From Agreia sp. PsM10 (GTDB taxonomy: Bacteria; Actinomycetota; Actinomycetes; Actinomycetales; Microbacteriaceae): a stretch of DNA of 64,000 nt. A program made the position numbers and the translations under genes. The notes under the pieces were generated by a model. That model did not search any database, was not told the origin of the DNA, and worked only from the letters and a program-made list of their open reading frames with translations. The stretch covers positions 1-64,000 of the forward strand of contig NZ_JARUXC010000003.1 in assembly GCF_030433855.1 (NCBI RefSeq), written 5' to 3'. Positions 28,470 to 37,643 of the stretch are shown piece after piece. Position 1 is the stretch's first letter. The number at the start of each line of letters is the position of its first letter.

Positions 28470-29840
28470 TCAGTTGTTGATGCGGTGCGCTCTTCGTCTC
28501 CAAAGCAGGAACGCGCCCAACAGGAATGCCGTGGCCGCAGACACGAGCGGAATCGTCACTTCCGCTCCCGTTGACGCGAGCTTGTCAGAGGTGAGAGTAG
28601 CCGCGGGAACGCTTGTCGGGCTGCTCGTGGGCGGGATAACTTCTTCCCCAGCGACGACTCCTGTGTACCAAGAGGTGTCCTGTGCCGTAACAGTTTCGAG
28701 GCCCGGGAAGGCTTCTCCGGTGGACGTTACTGGAAGGCCGGTGACGGTTGCCGTGTTCGTGTAGGAACCTTCTTCGGCGAGGCCGGTCGCCACGCAGATA
28801 ACGCTCTCACCAACCTCCAAGAAGGTAACGACGTTCGTGCCAGCACCGCAGTCGATGTTGCCGGAATCAACTTTGTCGTCTACAACCGTGACATCGGCGA
28901 GTGCAACGTTGCCCGTGTTTCGAACTTCGTATTCCCACCGAACGTCCTCGCCAATTGAGATCTCCGGGCCAGGCGCTTGAAGGATGTTTTCACCGTTGGT
29001 CGTTTTGACGACCTCAACTGCTGGAGCAGCCTCCAGGACGGGAACCCGCATTCCGAAGTAAACAAAGCCTGATGCCTGTGCCACGTTGTTCATGACGACT
29101 GTGAGGGTCGTAATGGGGCGCGTGGTCGTGAACCAATCGCCCATGTTTACATCTCCACAAGGCGTGGCAGCCGTAACGGAGTAAGTGGCCGAGGCGTCGT
29201 CGAGAGTGACCACGGCAGGAGTGCCGGTGGCGGGCAGCCCCGTGATTTGACGATGGAAGTCGAACTGAAGCCAAGGCAACGCGGAATCGGCGGTCATCTG
29301 AATACCTTCAGGACGGGTCGCCGAGCAAACGTCTATGTCTGACGTATTGAGAAGCGAACCGGCCGGGAGAACACCGCCTGCGAGCCCCGAGAAGTCGAAT
29401 TCGTATTTCCAGGCGCCGTTTGTTGAATTCCGGAGCCAGAAATCACTCAGGACGGTAACGTTTTCGGGGGTGCTGCTGGGAAAACTCGTGCCTACAGGGC
29501 TGTCCGCAACGGAGCTGTTCGAATTGCTTTCCGTAATTATACGTTCGCTTGTCATAGTCACGGTGCCGCGCGTGGCAGGGTCCAAGACAAATCCAGTTGA
29601 AGGGGCCGGTTCAGGAAGTTCGAGCGGCGTTACCGTTGAGCCCGGCGGCAGGACACCTATCGACACTGGAGCATTAAATCCCGCGAAGGTGCCGCCCGGT
29701 GCGTCCGCGGCCGAGGGATACGTGGGCGGCAACGGAATCACCGCAGCGGATGCGCTTGGCGCTGCCAGGGCCAGAGTGGCTAATGCAGCGACGGTAACTA
29801 CCACCGCTTTCGGGAGCATCTTCAAAGGTTTACGCTGCAT
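28470..29840 (-). CDS. sortase-anchored surface protein (LASTG signal, DUF11-like domain)
   Basis: 456 aa. A signal peptide (residues 1–33, VVVTVAALATLALAAPSASA) precedes a secreted region of about 240 residues with few recognisable motifs. A DUF11/DUF7507-like beta-sandwich follows (about 285–385, VRWEYEVRNTGNVALADVTV), then a Pro/Ser/Thr linker, and a C-terminal sorting signal LASTG, hydrophobic helix and WRRRAHR tail. LAxTG is the motif used by class E sortases of high-GC Gram-positives. No sortase gene is nearby. The N-terminal domain may be an adhesin or complement part of the island's cargo; ATG 29819 is an alternative start. Confidence 0.85.
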   Translation of the reverse strand: MQRKPLKMLPKAVVVTVAALATLALAAPSASAAVIPLPPTYPSAADAPGGTFAGFNAPVSIGVLPPGSTVTPLELPEPAPSTGFVLDPATRGTVTMTSERIITESNSNSSVADSPVGTSFPSSTPENVTVLSDFWLRNSTNGAWKYEFDFSGLAGGVLPAGSLLNTSDIDVCSATRPEGIQMTADSALPWLQFDFHRQITGLPATGTPAVVTLDDASATYSVTAATPCGDVNMGDWFTTTRPITTLTVVMNNVAQASGFVYFGMRVPVLEAAPAVEVVKTTNGENILQAPGPEISIGEDVRWEYEVRNTGNVALADVTVVDDKVDSGNIDCGAGTNVVTFLEVGESVICVATGLAEEGSYTNTATVTGLPVTSTGEAFPGLETVTAQDTSWYTGVVAGEEVIPPTSSPTSVPAATLTSDKLASTGAEVTIPLVSAATAFLLGAFLLWRRRAHRINN

Positions 29841-30076
29841 GCTTAACCAATCTGGTACGGGTAGTCTCTCGTCGGACCACAGTCGCGGCGGGCATATGTC
29901 AGTTCCGAGCGCCGAAGACGAATTCTCGTTTTATTTGCCCCTAGGGATCATTGTGTATCCTTGTTCCCAGGTATGACTCAAGCCGAGAAATATTCACCTC
30001 CAAAATCACCCTCAACAATTGCTCAAAGCGCGATATGGCTTAAGCCCTCTAATCACAACGAGTTCTGACAGCGCGG

Positions 30077-30475
30077 TTATTCAGGTGATGCGACCAACTC
30101 GACTTTGAAGCGTTCCCCGTTCTCGAGGAACGCCGCGTAGTGGGCCTCGCCTCCGGCCCTCGGATGGCGGCCAGCATAAAGCTGCGACCATCCATGATGA
30201 GGAGCTTCCGACCAGAGCCGGTCAACCTGTGTCTCCGGCCCGGCATGAAACGCCAAGTGACTTAGCCCGGCCATGCGACGGTCATGCAAACCGTCGTGCG
30301 GGGCCTGGGCGACAACAAGGTACGTGTTCCCAAGGGCCCAGCTCCGCCCGTCACTCCAATCTTGATCGACGATGTATCCGAGCTCCGCGAAAAGCCAGTT
30401 GAAGCTCGGCATCGCCAATACAAGGTCGTGGACTTGTAACTCCACGTGATGGAGAGTTCCCGGGGTTATCTTCAT
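30077..30475 (-). CDS. VOC family (glyoxalase-like) protein
   Basis: 132 aa from ATG 30475. Vicinal-oxygen-chelate fold with LHHVELQVHDLVLAMPSFNWLF at the N-terminus, GRSWALGNTYLVVAQ, GLSHLAFHAG and a closing FLENGERFKVELVA. His in LHHVEL, His in LSHLAF and the terminal Glu are the likely metal ligands. Members resist antibiotics or act on small metabolites; the reaction here is unknown. It lies alone in the island. Confidence 0.83.
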   Translation of the reverse strand: MKITPGTLHHVELQVHDLVLAMPSFNWLFAELGYIVDQDWSDGRSWALGNTYLVVAQAPHDGLHDRRMAGLSHLAFHAGPETQVDRLWSEAPHHGWSQLYAGRHPRAGGEAHYAAFLENGERFKVELVASPE

Positions 30476-30589
30476 CTTGCAAGCACGAAAGGAGCGACGG
30501 TCTGTAGCTAAGGCTAACGGCGTGAGCCGCCCCCTCACTGTTAGGAGGGGTACCTCCGGCCCGGAGATACTTGGGCGGGAGGCAATGCG

Positions 30590-30865
30590 CTACGAGCGTT
30601 CGGCAACCACTTCCGCAACAGTAAGTCGAGTCTGACGAGCCGGTGTGGCCTTCGATACCGAAAGGTCGAGGTAGGTCCGTTCGTCTACTCGAACACTGAT
30701 CCCCTTCTTGTGGGGCGTGTAGACGTCAAGGGCTTCGCCGCGAATGACTCGTTCAAGAAGGTCCAAGGCGGACCTTTCATCCGTCGGCTCAGTGGTGGAA
30801 ATCTTCGCTCCCCAAGAACTGACCGAGAGATTGGCCTCGATGACGAGAATGAACTGGCTGGACAT
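30590..30865 (-). CDS. hypothetical protein, 91 aa
   Basis: Starts MSSQFILVIEANLSVSSWGAK with ATG 30865; an upstream in-frame start at 30904 is less likely. Small, soluble, alternating strand and helix (ALDLLERVIRGEALDVYTP, KGISVRVDERTYLDLSV). No family is recognised. A short CCCCTC/GAGGGG hairpin lies beyond its stop at 30531–30550. Confidence 0.55.
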   Translation of the reverse strand: MSSQFILVIEANLSVSSWGAKISTTEPTDERSALDLLERVIRGEALDVYTPHKKGISVRVDERTYLDLSVSKATPARQTRLTVAEVVAERS

Positions 30866-30957
30866 AAGGCTCCCGAAATTCGTTGACGATACCCCCTGTT
30901 GCACGCTACCCGATACGCATCACAGATCAAACTGCACTTGTTGTTGCTAAGAAAGCG

Positions 30958-30995
30958 CAAATGCCGCGTCACACAGAGGTGGGACGCGGCATTTG
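30958..30995. terminator. strong hairpin next to the IS element
   Basis: 13-bp perfect stem CAAATGCCGCGTC (30958–30970) and GACGCGGCATTTG (30983–30995) with a 12-nt loop. It could terminate transcription in either direction, shielding neighbours from the IS. Confidence 0.65.
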
Positions 30996-30998
30996 TGA

Positions 30999-31943
30999 CT
31001 ACGTAAGCTGGCTCGACACTGCTAGATGAGTGAGTCCTAATGGTCGTAGGCGATAAGGGAGCGTTTGGTTGGTTGGTTGGTCGGTGAGCCAGTTGTGCCA
31101 GATTGCGGCGGCGAGGGCGAGTAGTCGGGCGGCGACGCGGGAGTAGACGCCTGCGGTGGTGCGGCCGCCGTGGTCTTCGAGGGTGAGTTGGCCCTTCAGG
31201 GTGTCGAAGACGGACTCGACCCATTGGCGGATGCCGCCGAGTTTCCCGAACCTGGGTGTTTCGTCTTTGCGGTCGGGACGAATCAGCTCTGCGTGGAGTT
31301 CGTTGGTAATGAAGGCCTCGAAGTCACGGCCGGCGAAGCCCTTGTCGGCGATGATGATCTGGCCGGGGTTGATGAGGTGGCGATCGTGGCGGAAGAGCGC
31401 TTCGGTGACTTCGCGTTCGCCGATCTTCGGGTTCGCGAGTCCCCAGACAACCGGCATCCCGTCGGGTGCGCAGAGCAGGTAAAGACGGAATCCCCAGAAG
31501 AATCGCGAGTGAGAGGCGCAGTATCCGTAGCCGGCGTGTCCGGCGAGGTCGGAGCGCTTCACCGTCTCTCTGGACTTTCCGCAGGGCACCGGGGTGGAGT
31601 CGATGAGTCTGGTGATCTCGCCCCAGGATGGTGTGTCGCGAGCGAGTTCCGTGATCACTCTCGAGAGGAGCCCGCTGGCGTGCCGGGCCCGTTTGCTCCA
31701 CCCTGATTGCTGTGGCAGGGCGGGGAACATGCTCTTCAGATGGGAGTGGGCGTAGCGGACCCATTTTCGTTCGGATGCGATCCCGAGTAGATGCTGGGCC
31801 ACGAGTAGACACACGAGCTCGACGTCATTGAGTTGTGGTTTCCTGCCCGGGTGGTGATCACGCGAAAAGCCGACCGCGGGCATGATCCGATCGTCGAGAT
31901 GGACGTACAGTGTGGTCAGGAGGGTGTTTAGATCTGTCTTCAC
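30999..31943 (-). CDS. IS982-like DDE transposase
   Basis: 314 aa. The DDE core reads RLIDSTPVPCGKS (first Asp), IIIADKGFAGRDFEA (second Asp) and WVESVFDTLKGQLTLEDHG (Glu), with the family stretch LAGHAGYGYCASHSRFFWGFRLYLLC. The N-terminal domain MKTDLNTLLTTLYVHLDDRI matches IS982 transposases. The frame is intact, but its last residues (AVSSQLT and the stop) lie outside the left inverted repeat, in flanking DNA, so the natural C-terminus may have been altered on insertion. Confidence 0.85.
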   Translation of the reverse strand: MKTDLNTLLTTLYVHLDDRIMPAVGFSRDHHPGRKPQLNDVELVCLLVAQHLLGIASERKWVRYAHSHLKSMFPALPQQSGWSKRARHASGLLSRVITELARDTPSWGEITRLIDSTPVPCGKSRETVKRSDLAGHAGYGYCASHSRFFWGFRLYLLCAPDGMPVVWGLANPKIGEREVTEALFRHDRHLINPGQIIIADKGFAGRDFEAFITNELHAELIRPDRKDETPRFGKLGGIRQWVESVFDTLKGQLTLEDHGGRTTAGVYSRVAARLLALAAAIWHNWLTDQPTNQTLPYRLRPLGLTHLAVSSQLT

Positions 31944-32019
31944 ACACAGGGTTTAACACCCTCCGCCTACGATTAACAGCCTCCACGCGGCCGATCCTCA
32001 ATAGGACTCACTCATCTAG
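31022..32019. mobile_element. IS982-like insertion sequence
   Basis: About 998 bp bounded by perfect 18-bp inverted repeats CTAGATGAGTGAGTCCTA (31022–31039) and its complement (32002–32019). It carries one transposase gene on the minus strand. No matching target duplication is visible beside the repeats. Confidence 0.82.
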
Positions 32020-32162
32020 TTGGCGCACTGCTACTGGCTCGGAGCGCCTTCGCGCTCCACTGCTCCAAGTCGACGTCGAGCGATTTGCTACCAATACGTT
32101 TAAGCCAGGACCGGTCATGCAGAAAATGCTGCTCAGTCGGCGGCAACGAGAGCCGAAAGGAC

Positions 32163-32543
32163 TCAATGGTCCACCTTGCTCAGCCTGGCAATAGCCGAGA
32201 TTCGGTTCCCGGACATGGAGAACGAAACTCTCATGTCGTCGAGCTGAGTCTCCGAGGAGCACTCGAAAACCCCCTGCACTTTGTCCATCGTTGCTTCGCT
32301 TGTTTTCCAGCTGCATCCCTCGAGCGCATAAGCAATTACGACGGCGAGGTCCTCCTGGGGAAGGTCCTTCGTCGTCAGGTGCCGAATCTCTGCCGTGTCT
32401 CCGTCGCGAGCAGCCTCGATGAAGTCCGAGACTCTGCCCACCGATTGAGTCGCGCATCCGGCGATCGTCAGGACCAGGCCGAACGCGACAGTCAGGAGCG
32501 AGGGGGCGCGCACCAGGCGTCGTGATTGCTGTTGGCGATCCAT
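32163..32543 (-). CDS. small lipoprotein
   Basis: 126 aa from ATG 32543 with GGGAGAAC upstream. A basic N-terminus, hydrophobic core and lipobox LTIAGC give lipidation at Cys of residue about 29. The mature protein of roughly 98 residues has a NTF2/DUF4878-like pattern (VSDFIEAARDGDTAEIRHLT…FECSSETQLDDMRVSFSM). Extracytoplasmic, function unknown. Confidence 0.7.
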   Translation of the reverse strand: MDRQQQSRRLVRAPSLLTVAFGLVLTIAGCATQSVGRVSDFIEAARDGDTAEIRHLTTKDLPQEDLAVVIAYALEGCSWKTSEATMDKVQGVFECSSETQLDDMRVSFSMSGNRISAIARLSKVDH

Positions 32544-33203
32544 TTTGTTCTCCCACCCATCCGAGGCCGTATCGGAGTATGCGCTTTGCGACCGGGTCGA
32601 AGGAGGTATGTGATCCGGCCGCAAGAGGCAGAGAGACACGCAGCGAGTCCCTCTCCTCAAGGGAGCGAACAAAAACGGATGTATTACGCCGCTTTATGGA
32701 TACTTTAGGAATTCGCCGATTTGGGGGCCAATTCCGACGATGGACCCGTGCTTGGTGGGCACGATTCATCACTCCTGGCGAATGTCCCGTCCCGGTGTCC
32801 GCAGAATTGCCGGGTGGCGCCAGATCCCGGCAACTCACCTTTGGTGACGACAACGCGATGTAGAGCCGGTCGCTTAGATGCCGTGTGGTCGTTAGTCCAG
32901 CCACCTTTCGGAGATCTCTCGAGAAGGAATGCCCGGCGCAGGAATGCGCCGAGGCGGGATGTAAGTTCGACGCATGGGGCCACTCGCCCGAGGACTGAAG
33001 GAATAACTAGTCCGGCTCAGAGGACTGGGGACTCCGATGGTGCGAAAGTGCCCCGGGATTCCGGGTCTCGATGAGATGTGCGAACGACCCATTTAGGCAG
33101 CTATGCGTGTCTGCCTGAAGCGCTAACGATCGAGCTAATCACGCTTTTCTAAGCTCATCGCCGCCTTCCTCAGGAGCGGACCCAGTCCGCTCGGGCGCAC
33201 TCC
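32544..33203. other. 660-bp stretch with no supported gene
   Basis: Short overlapping frames exist on both strands but none has a ribosome site, a recognisable motif or consistent composition. Confidence 0.55.
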
Positions 33204-33234
33204 TTGACAAATTAGATGTCCTCTGGGCTAGAGT
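33204..33234 (+). promoter_or_regulatory. sigma-70-like promoter of the HAD gene
   Basis: A consensus TTGACA at 33204–33209 and TAGAGT at 33229–33234 (19-bp spacer) lie about 27 bp before the GTG start, with AAGGTGG as ribosome site. Confidence 0.55.
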
Positions 33235-33260
33235 GTTGGCTAAGTTTCAAGGTGGTTTTG

Positions 33261-33929
33261 GTGTCAAGACATGATCATAAAAGTGCGCGGCTTGTGGTGT
33301 ATGACCTTGATGGGGTAGTAACAAAGAGGGACACTTTCGCTGCACTCCTGACCACAAGGTTGCGTGCCTCACCGTTGCGGCTGCTTCGAGCTGCACCTTG
33401 GCTGGTAGTTTGGGCGATGAGACGCGATCCCGAGAGGCGAGCGGCGGCGGCGCGGCGTATCGCGGTGATCGGCTTGGCCACGATGCGTGAAGCCGACTAT
33501 GCCGAACTGGCGTCCCGGCTCGGCGACCGTATCGGAGCAGATTCCGCCTGTTTGCGCCTCGATGTGGTGGAGCGGATGCGGGAACAGAAGCGGGACGGGG
33601 CGTGTGTCGTCGTCGCGACCGCAACGGAAGTTCGGCTTGCTGAGGCGCTGCTGCGGAGAGCGGGTGTTCCTTTCGACCTGCTCTCTGCCTCCATACTCGC
33701 CGAGACCCCCGAAGGTATGCATCTCGTCGATCATCGTGTGGGCCAGCGGAAGGCTGAGGCGTTGTGTGAGGCCGGGGTGCGGCTGTCCGAGGCGGAGTTC
33801 ATCACCGACTCGGCCACCGACCTGCCGACCGCTCGCCTTTCCGGACACGTGACCCTAGTCGGTGCGGGAGGGCGCACCCGGGCCAGCTTCGCCCGCGAGG
33901 GCATCCGTTTTGAAGCTTTCGGCGAGTGA
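33261..33929 (+). CDS. HAD-IB family phosphatase (SerB-like)
   Basis: 222 aa from GTG 33261. Motif I VVYDLDGVVTKRDTF, a helical cap (about 35–85), motif II VVVATATEVRLAEA, and the motif III/IV region VGQRKAEALCEAG...FITDSATDLPTARLSG. This is the phosphoserine phosphatase-like HAD-IB layout, but the substrate is undetermined. It is the last clear gene of the island. Confidence 0.82.
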   Translation: MSRHDHKSARLVVYDLDGVVTKRDTFAALLTTRLRASPLRLLRAAPWLVVWAMRRDPERRAAAARRIAVIGLATMREADYAELASRLGDRIGADSACLRLDVVERMREQKRDGACVVVATATEVRLAEALLRRAGVPFDLLSASILAETPEGMHLVDHRVGQRKAEALCEAGVRLSEAEFITDSATDLPTARLSGHVTLVGAGGRTRASFAREGIRFEAFGE

Positions 33930-34905
33930 GCCAGGGGCGCACACCCCGATGGTTTACCCGGATCGCCCACACATTCGTCTGCTGGCTCAGCGGCGAACTT
34001 GGTCTAGTGAAGGGCAGTCGACGCGCCTCTTGGCCGGTTTCGACCCTCTTTATGAGTGTCGTTCTCTCGACCTGGAGGGTTGGGAGGGCCAGGAACTGGG
34101 TTGGCTTCCAAAACGCGTGCGGACTCAGCAATCGTGAGCATCGGCCATCACGGCTATAGTGGCCGGGCCGACGATGTGGCTAGATATGGTGGAGCAGATG
34201 AAGGCTGGCGTGGCGTCGTCGGGTGCGTCGAGGCGCGTGATATCGAGCGCGGCCACCACAACGTAGTAGCGATGGCGACCGTGTCTTTCGGGGCGCGCAG
34301 CTCCCACGTGTTGATGGACGCCAGCATCATTTCGGAACTGCCGAGCACCGTCGGGCAGCGAGAGAGTACCCGCATCCCCAGCGCCCTCCGCCAGCTCGGT
34401 TTTGGTTGTAGGGATGTCCGCGACGACATACTGCCAGAAGCCGGGCGCAGTAGATCGCGAACATCCACCGCACAAACCTTCCCGACGAACGACTCGTGCC
34501 ATCAACTGAGTCCGTCGGGAGAATCAGGCATGTTGTCCTCTCCGGAGCGAGTTCGAGAAGATTCCGGACAGTCACCGCGTAGATGAAGAAGCGACGCGGG
34601 TTGGGGGGCAGCTGCTCATAGCTGAGCCCATCGGGCATGGTGGATCTGTTGCGGCCCGGATGCGGCCACGGCGCGGACGACCCTTCATAAGGGAGTCGGA
34701 GATGCTCCAGTTGTCCGCTCGTGACGCGGTCGTGACGCGCCATCAGCGAGCAAGCATCCAAAATCAGCCGGAAAATGTCCCGGATCTTGCGAAGTGACCG
34801 GTCACCTAATGTCGCAACCAAACCTGCCTACATGCCTGCCATTCCGCGGATCTGCGCCCGTTTCCAACCTCGGTTATTCTGGGGACCTCACCAGTGACCA
34901 TGGAC
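33930..34905. other. 976-bp stretch with no supported gene at the island's end
   Basis: Several frames of 60–180 codons overlap on both strands (the longest 34327–34821 minus), but none shows conserved motifs, codon bias or ribosome sites. This would be a natural place for an integrase; none can be recognised, even in fragments. Confidence 0.5.
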
Positions 34906-34937
34906 CAAGGGGTCGCAGGTTCAAATCCTGTCAGCCC
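34906..34937 (+). repeat. attachment-site repeat, distal copy (attR)
   Basis: An exact 32-base duplicate of tRNA-Pro positions 19689–19720. The rest of the tRNA is absent here, so it is not a functional tRNA gene. Confidence 0.85.
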
Positions 34938-34945
34938 AACAGATA

Positions 34946-34981
34946 AGCCCCCGGACCTCGACAAGAAGTTCGGGGCTTTGT
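34946..34981 (+). terminator. terminator behind the distal att copy
   Basis: AGCCCC (34946–34951) pairs with GGGGCT (34972–34977), then TTG. It is a diverged version of the tRNA-Pro terminator and probably the original chromosomal one displaced by the island. Confidence 0.6.
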
Positions 34982-35075
34982 TGATTTCGGGTGGCCTTCT
35001 TACCGTTTCGCGATCTCTCTGCGGTCGAGGGAAGGGAGGCTCCTCGTGATCACGAACAGTCGCATGGAGATGACG

Positions 35076-35624
35076 TCACTCGGAGAGGGCCCCGCGCATC
35101 GTCCGAGCCACATGCGCCGTCACCCACTCGGAATCGAATGAGCGCGAGCGGAGTAGCCAACGATGAAATATCGGGCTGACGAACAGCTCAGCCAGGTCGT
35201 CCGGGTTCGGGAGGTTCTCCTGACGGAAGCGATTCGAAATACCTCTGAGCTGCGGGGCAAGAAGCAACTCGCGGAACTGCGCCGCCAGTGCTTCGTCGGA
35301 TTGCATCTCTGCCGTCACGGCTCGCAACAGTGGTTCGAGCATCGGATCGGTCAGCTCGGCGATCGTTGCGGTTGCCAGGGACCGAAGGTCGGCAGCCAGG
35401 GCGCCTGAGTTCGGCACGGTGACAGCGTCATGCTCGTCGGTGCTCCGGGCAAGGAGGGCGTCGAAGAGAATCGCCCCCGTGGAAGGCCATGTCCGGTAAA
35501 GAGTCTGCTTGCTGACACCCGCCCGCTTTGCCACGCCCTCCATCGTGATCATTCCGATTCGAGTGTCCCTTGCAAGGGAGAGTACTGCCTCGTGCACTTT
35601 GCTTCGTGTTCGCTGACGGGCCAT
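35076..35624 (-). CDS. TetR family transcriptional regulator
   Basis: 182 aa. HTH ITMEGVAKRAGVSKQTLYRTW at residues about 26–46, followed by an all-helical ligand domain with a TetR_C_11-like pattern (RSLATATIAELTDPMLEPLLRAVTAEMQ). It is divergent from the SDR gene; the 55-bp gap holds GACG-GTG-CGTC (35647–35657), a candidate operator for both. The ligand is unknown. Confidence 0.9.
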   Translation of the reverse strand: MARQRTRSKVHEAVLSLARDTRIGMITMEGVAKRAGVSKQTLYRTWPSTGAILFDALLARSTDEHDAVTVPNSGALAADLRSLATATIAELTDPMLEPLLRAVTAEMQSDEALAAQFRELLLAPQLRGISNRFRQENLPNPDDLAELFVSPIFHRWLLRSRSFDSEWVTAHVARTMRGALSE

Positions 35625-35679
35625 ACAAGGACGCTACCTAAAACGAGACGGTGCGTCCATTTTCGATTATGATGGGGGT

Positions 35680-36501
35680 ATGACCTCACCGCAGAACTGG
35701 ATGGTCACCGGAGGCAATCGAGGCCTCGGACGAGCGCTCACGCTGGCCGCCCTTGACGCGGGACATTCCGTGGTCGCGACCGTCAGGGGTGAGCACTCCC
35801 TCCCTGATCATCAGCGTCTGACCGTACAGACGCTCGACATCCGTGACCGCTCCGCGGCGCGCGAAGCTGTGGAACTCGCAGCGGTGCGACTCGGTCGAAT
35901 AGACGTCCTCGTGAACAATGCCGGCTATGGCCTTGTCGGCGCAGTAGAAGAGGCATCCGAGGAGGATGCCCGCGCAATCATCGACACCAACCTGCTCGGC
36001 CCTTTGTGGTTGAGCCAAGCTGTCATCCCGATCATGCGCGGTCAGGGAGGCGGCCACATCGTTCAGATCTCGACTGTGGGGGCGGTCGGCACTATGCCGA
36101 TGCTCGCGCTTTACAACTCGTCGAAATGGGGTCTGGAGGCGTTCAGCGAGGCGATGGCTGCGGAGACACAGCAGTTCGGCATCAGTGTGTCCATCATCGA
36201 ACCGGGCGCCCTCGACACGGACTGGGCCGGCGGGAGCATGAGGTTCAGCGCTCCGACGAGAGCCTACGATGACCTCCGAACCGAATTGTTCGGCACAGCA
36301 GAGGTCCCGTGGCCCGACGGCGAGTCGGGTGGTGGCACGACACCGCAGGATGCGGCTATCGCTATCCTCGCTCGTATCGCATCCACCGACGACAAACGCC
36401 TCCGTGTGCTTGTCGGTGATGACGCTTCGGGCCAGGTGCGGGCGGCGCTCGATCTGCGTTATCAGGACTACGCCCGAGACCCCCGCTTCCCGGGCCAGTA
36501 G
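35680..36501 (+). CDS. SDR family oxidoreductase
   Basis: 273 aa. A classical short-chain dehydrogenase: cofactor loop VTGGNRGLGRAL (about 8–19), NNAGYG (about 83), catalytic Ser in VQISTVGAVG and the YNSSK active-site pair (about 146–150). GATGGGGG ribosome site sits before ATG 35680. It is divergent from and probably repressed by the TetR gene. The substrate is unknown. Confidence 0.92.
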   Translation: MTSPQNWMVTGGNRGLGRALTLAALDAGHSVVATVRGEHSLPDHQRLTVQTLDIRDRSAAREAVELAAVRLGRIDVLVNNAGYGLVGAVEEASEEDARAIIDTNLLGPLWLSQAVIPIMRGQGGGHIVQISTVGAVGTMPMLALYNSSKWGLEAFSEAMAAETQQFGISVSIIEPGALDTDWAGGSMRFSAPTRAYDDLRTELFGTAEVPWPDGESGGGTTPQDAAIAILARIASTDDKRLRVLVGDDASGQVRAALDLRYQDYARDPRFPGQ

Positions 36502-36602
36502 CCCCTTGCCACTTCGAGCGGTACGCCAGCCCGAGCCATGATCGCTTCCTCTCTCAGCCCCCTATCTCTGGGCCTTGGTGGTTGCCTGCCATGATCGGGG
36601 TG

Positions 36603-37559
36603 CTAGCGGCGGTCTGCGCCGGATCCCAGGTGACTCTCGCTCCATGCCCGGAACCCTGCGGCGATCTCCTCGGCATGCGCATGATGCAGGTAGTGCTCCC
36701 CATCGATCGGCACCACCGTCCCATCCGACACGGCACCCGCCTGCTCCTCATGCAATTGCAACCAGCCCGGGTTGCTCGGATTGTTCGCGACCACGAACAG
36801 CAGCAGCGGCAACCCCTCCGGAAAACCCGTCCCCGCAGCATCCGCGAAGTTCCTGCGGATATGCGCCATCTCGTCGAGGTACGTCGGGCTCAGCGAGTTG
36901 CGGTTGCTGAGCATGGAGAGTTGCTCCCTGTCGTGCTCGGAGTATGCCGGGGAACCGTAGTCGTCCCCGCTGACGGCGGCCACGAGCCGCACCAGTCCGA
37001 GGTTCTTCAACACTGCCAGGAGGCCCGTCGGGAACTCCGCATCCATGCCGGGCTGGCCCGGAACACTCGAGTCGATGCCGACGAATGCCGTGACCTCGTC
37101 GGGATAGCGGTTCGCGTAGTCGATGCCGTAGATCCCGGCGATGGAGTGACCCATGAGCGTGTATCGCTCGAGCCCTAGAGCAGAGACCGCGTCGTGGATC
37201 TCCGTGACGATGTTCTCGGTCGTGCGCTCCGTATCAGTGCCGTCGCTGAGGCCGTAGCCGAACGGCTCGACGACCGTCACTCTGTGGTCGGCGGCGAGCT
37301 CCGCCACGAGGGGCGCGAAGTCGAGCGCGGGGGAGGCCGTTCCGAATCCGGGGAGCAGCACGATGTCGGGTCCCTCGCCCGCCACCATGACGTTCATCCG
37401 CTTTCCATCGACGGTGACCGGGGTGCCATACGGCGAAATTCGGTCGCTTTCAACCGACGTCGCGACCGCGTGCACCACGGTGGTCGTGGCCAAGCCAAGC
37501 GACAGAATGATGCCGACGGCGGTCACGGCCAGAACGGCTCTTCGGGCACATCTCTTCAT
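36603..37559 (-). CDS. membrane-anchored or secreted alpha/beta hydrolase
   Basis: 318 aa. N-terminal hydrophobic segment (about 8–32) serves as signal anchor. Alpha/beta-hydrolase core: VLLPGFGTASP oxyanion region, nucleophile elbow GHSIAG (about 139), acid near DGTVVPIDGEHYLHHAHAEE, where His is the likely catalytic base. No lipase or epoxide-hydrolase hallmark narrows the substrate. Confidence 0.88.
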   Translation of the reverse strand: MKRCARRAVLAVTAVGIILSLGLATTTVVHAVATSVESDRISPYGTPVTVDGKRMNVMVAGEGPDIVLLPGFGTASPALDFAPLVAELAADHRVTVVEPFGYGLSDGTDTERTTENIVTEIHDAVSALGLERYTLMGHSIAGIYGIDYANRYPDEVTAFVGIDSSVPGQPGMDAEFPTGLLAVLKNLGLVRLVAAVSGDDYGSPAYSEHDREQLSMLSNRNSLSPTYLDEMAHIRRNFADAAGTGFPEGLPLLLFVVANNPSNPGWLQLHEEQAGAVSDGTVVPIDGEHYLHHAHAEEIAAGFRAWSESHLGSGADRR

Positions 37560-37643
37560 GCGTTCCTCTCGCGGAGGGCGCGGAAATGAACCCCCTATCT
37601 CATGGTCCTGGCCACGAGAGGCGAGCGCGTCAACCCAGAGGGG

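Noticed and set aside
32705-33074. Overlapping short frames on both strands between the lipoprotein and the HAD gene
   Set aside because: No ribosome site, no family and inconsistent composition.
34125-34821. Minus-strand frames considered as an integrase or glycosyltransferase remnant
   Set aside because: No conserved catalytic motif could be pieced together in any frame.
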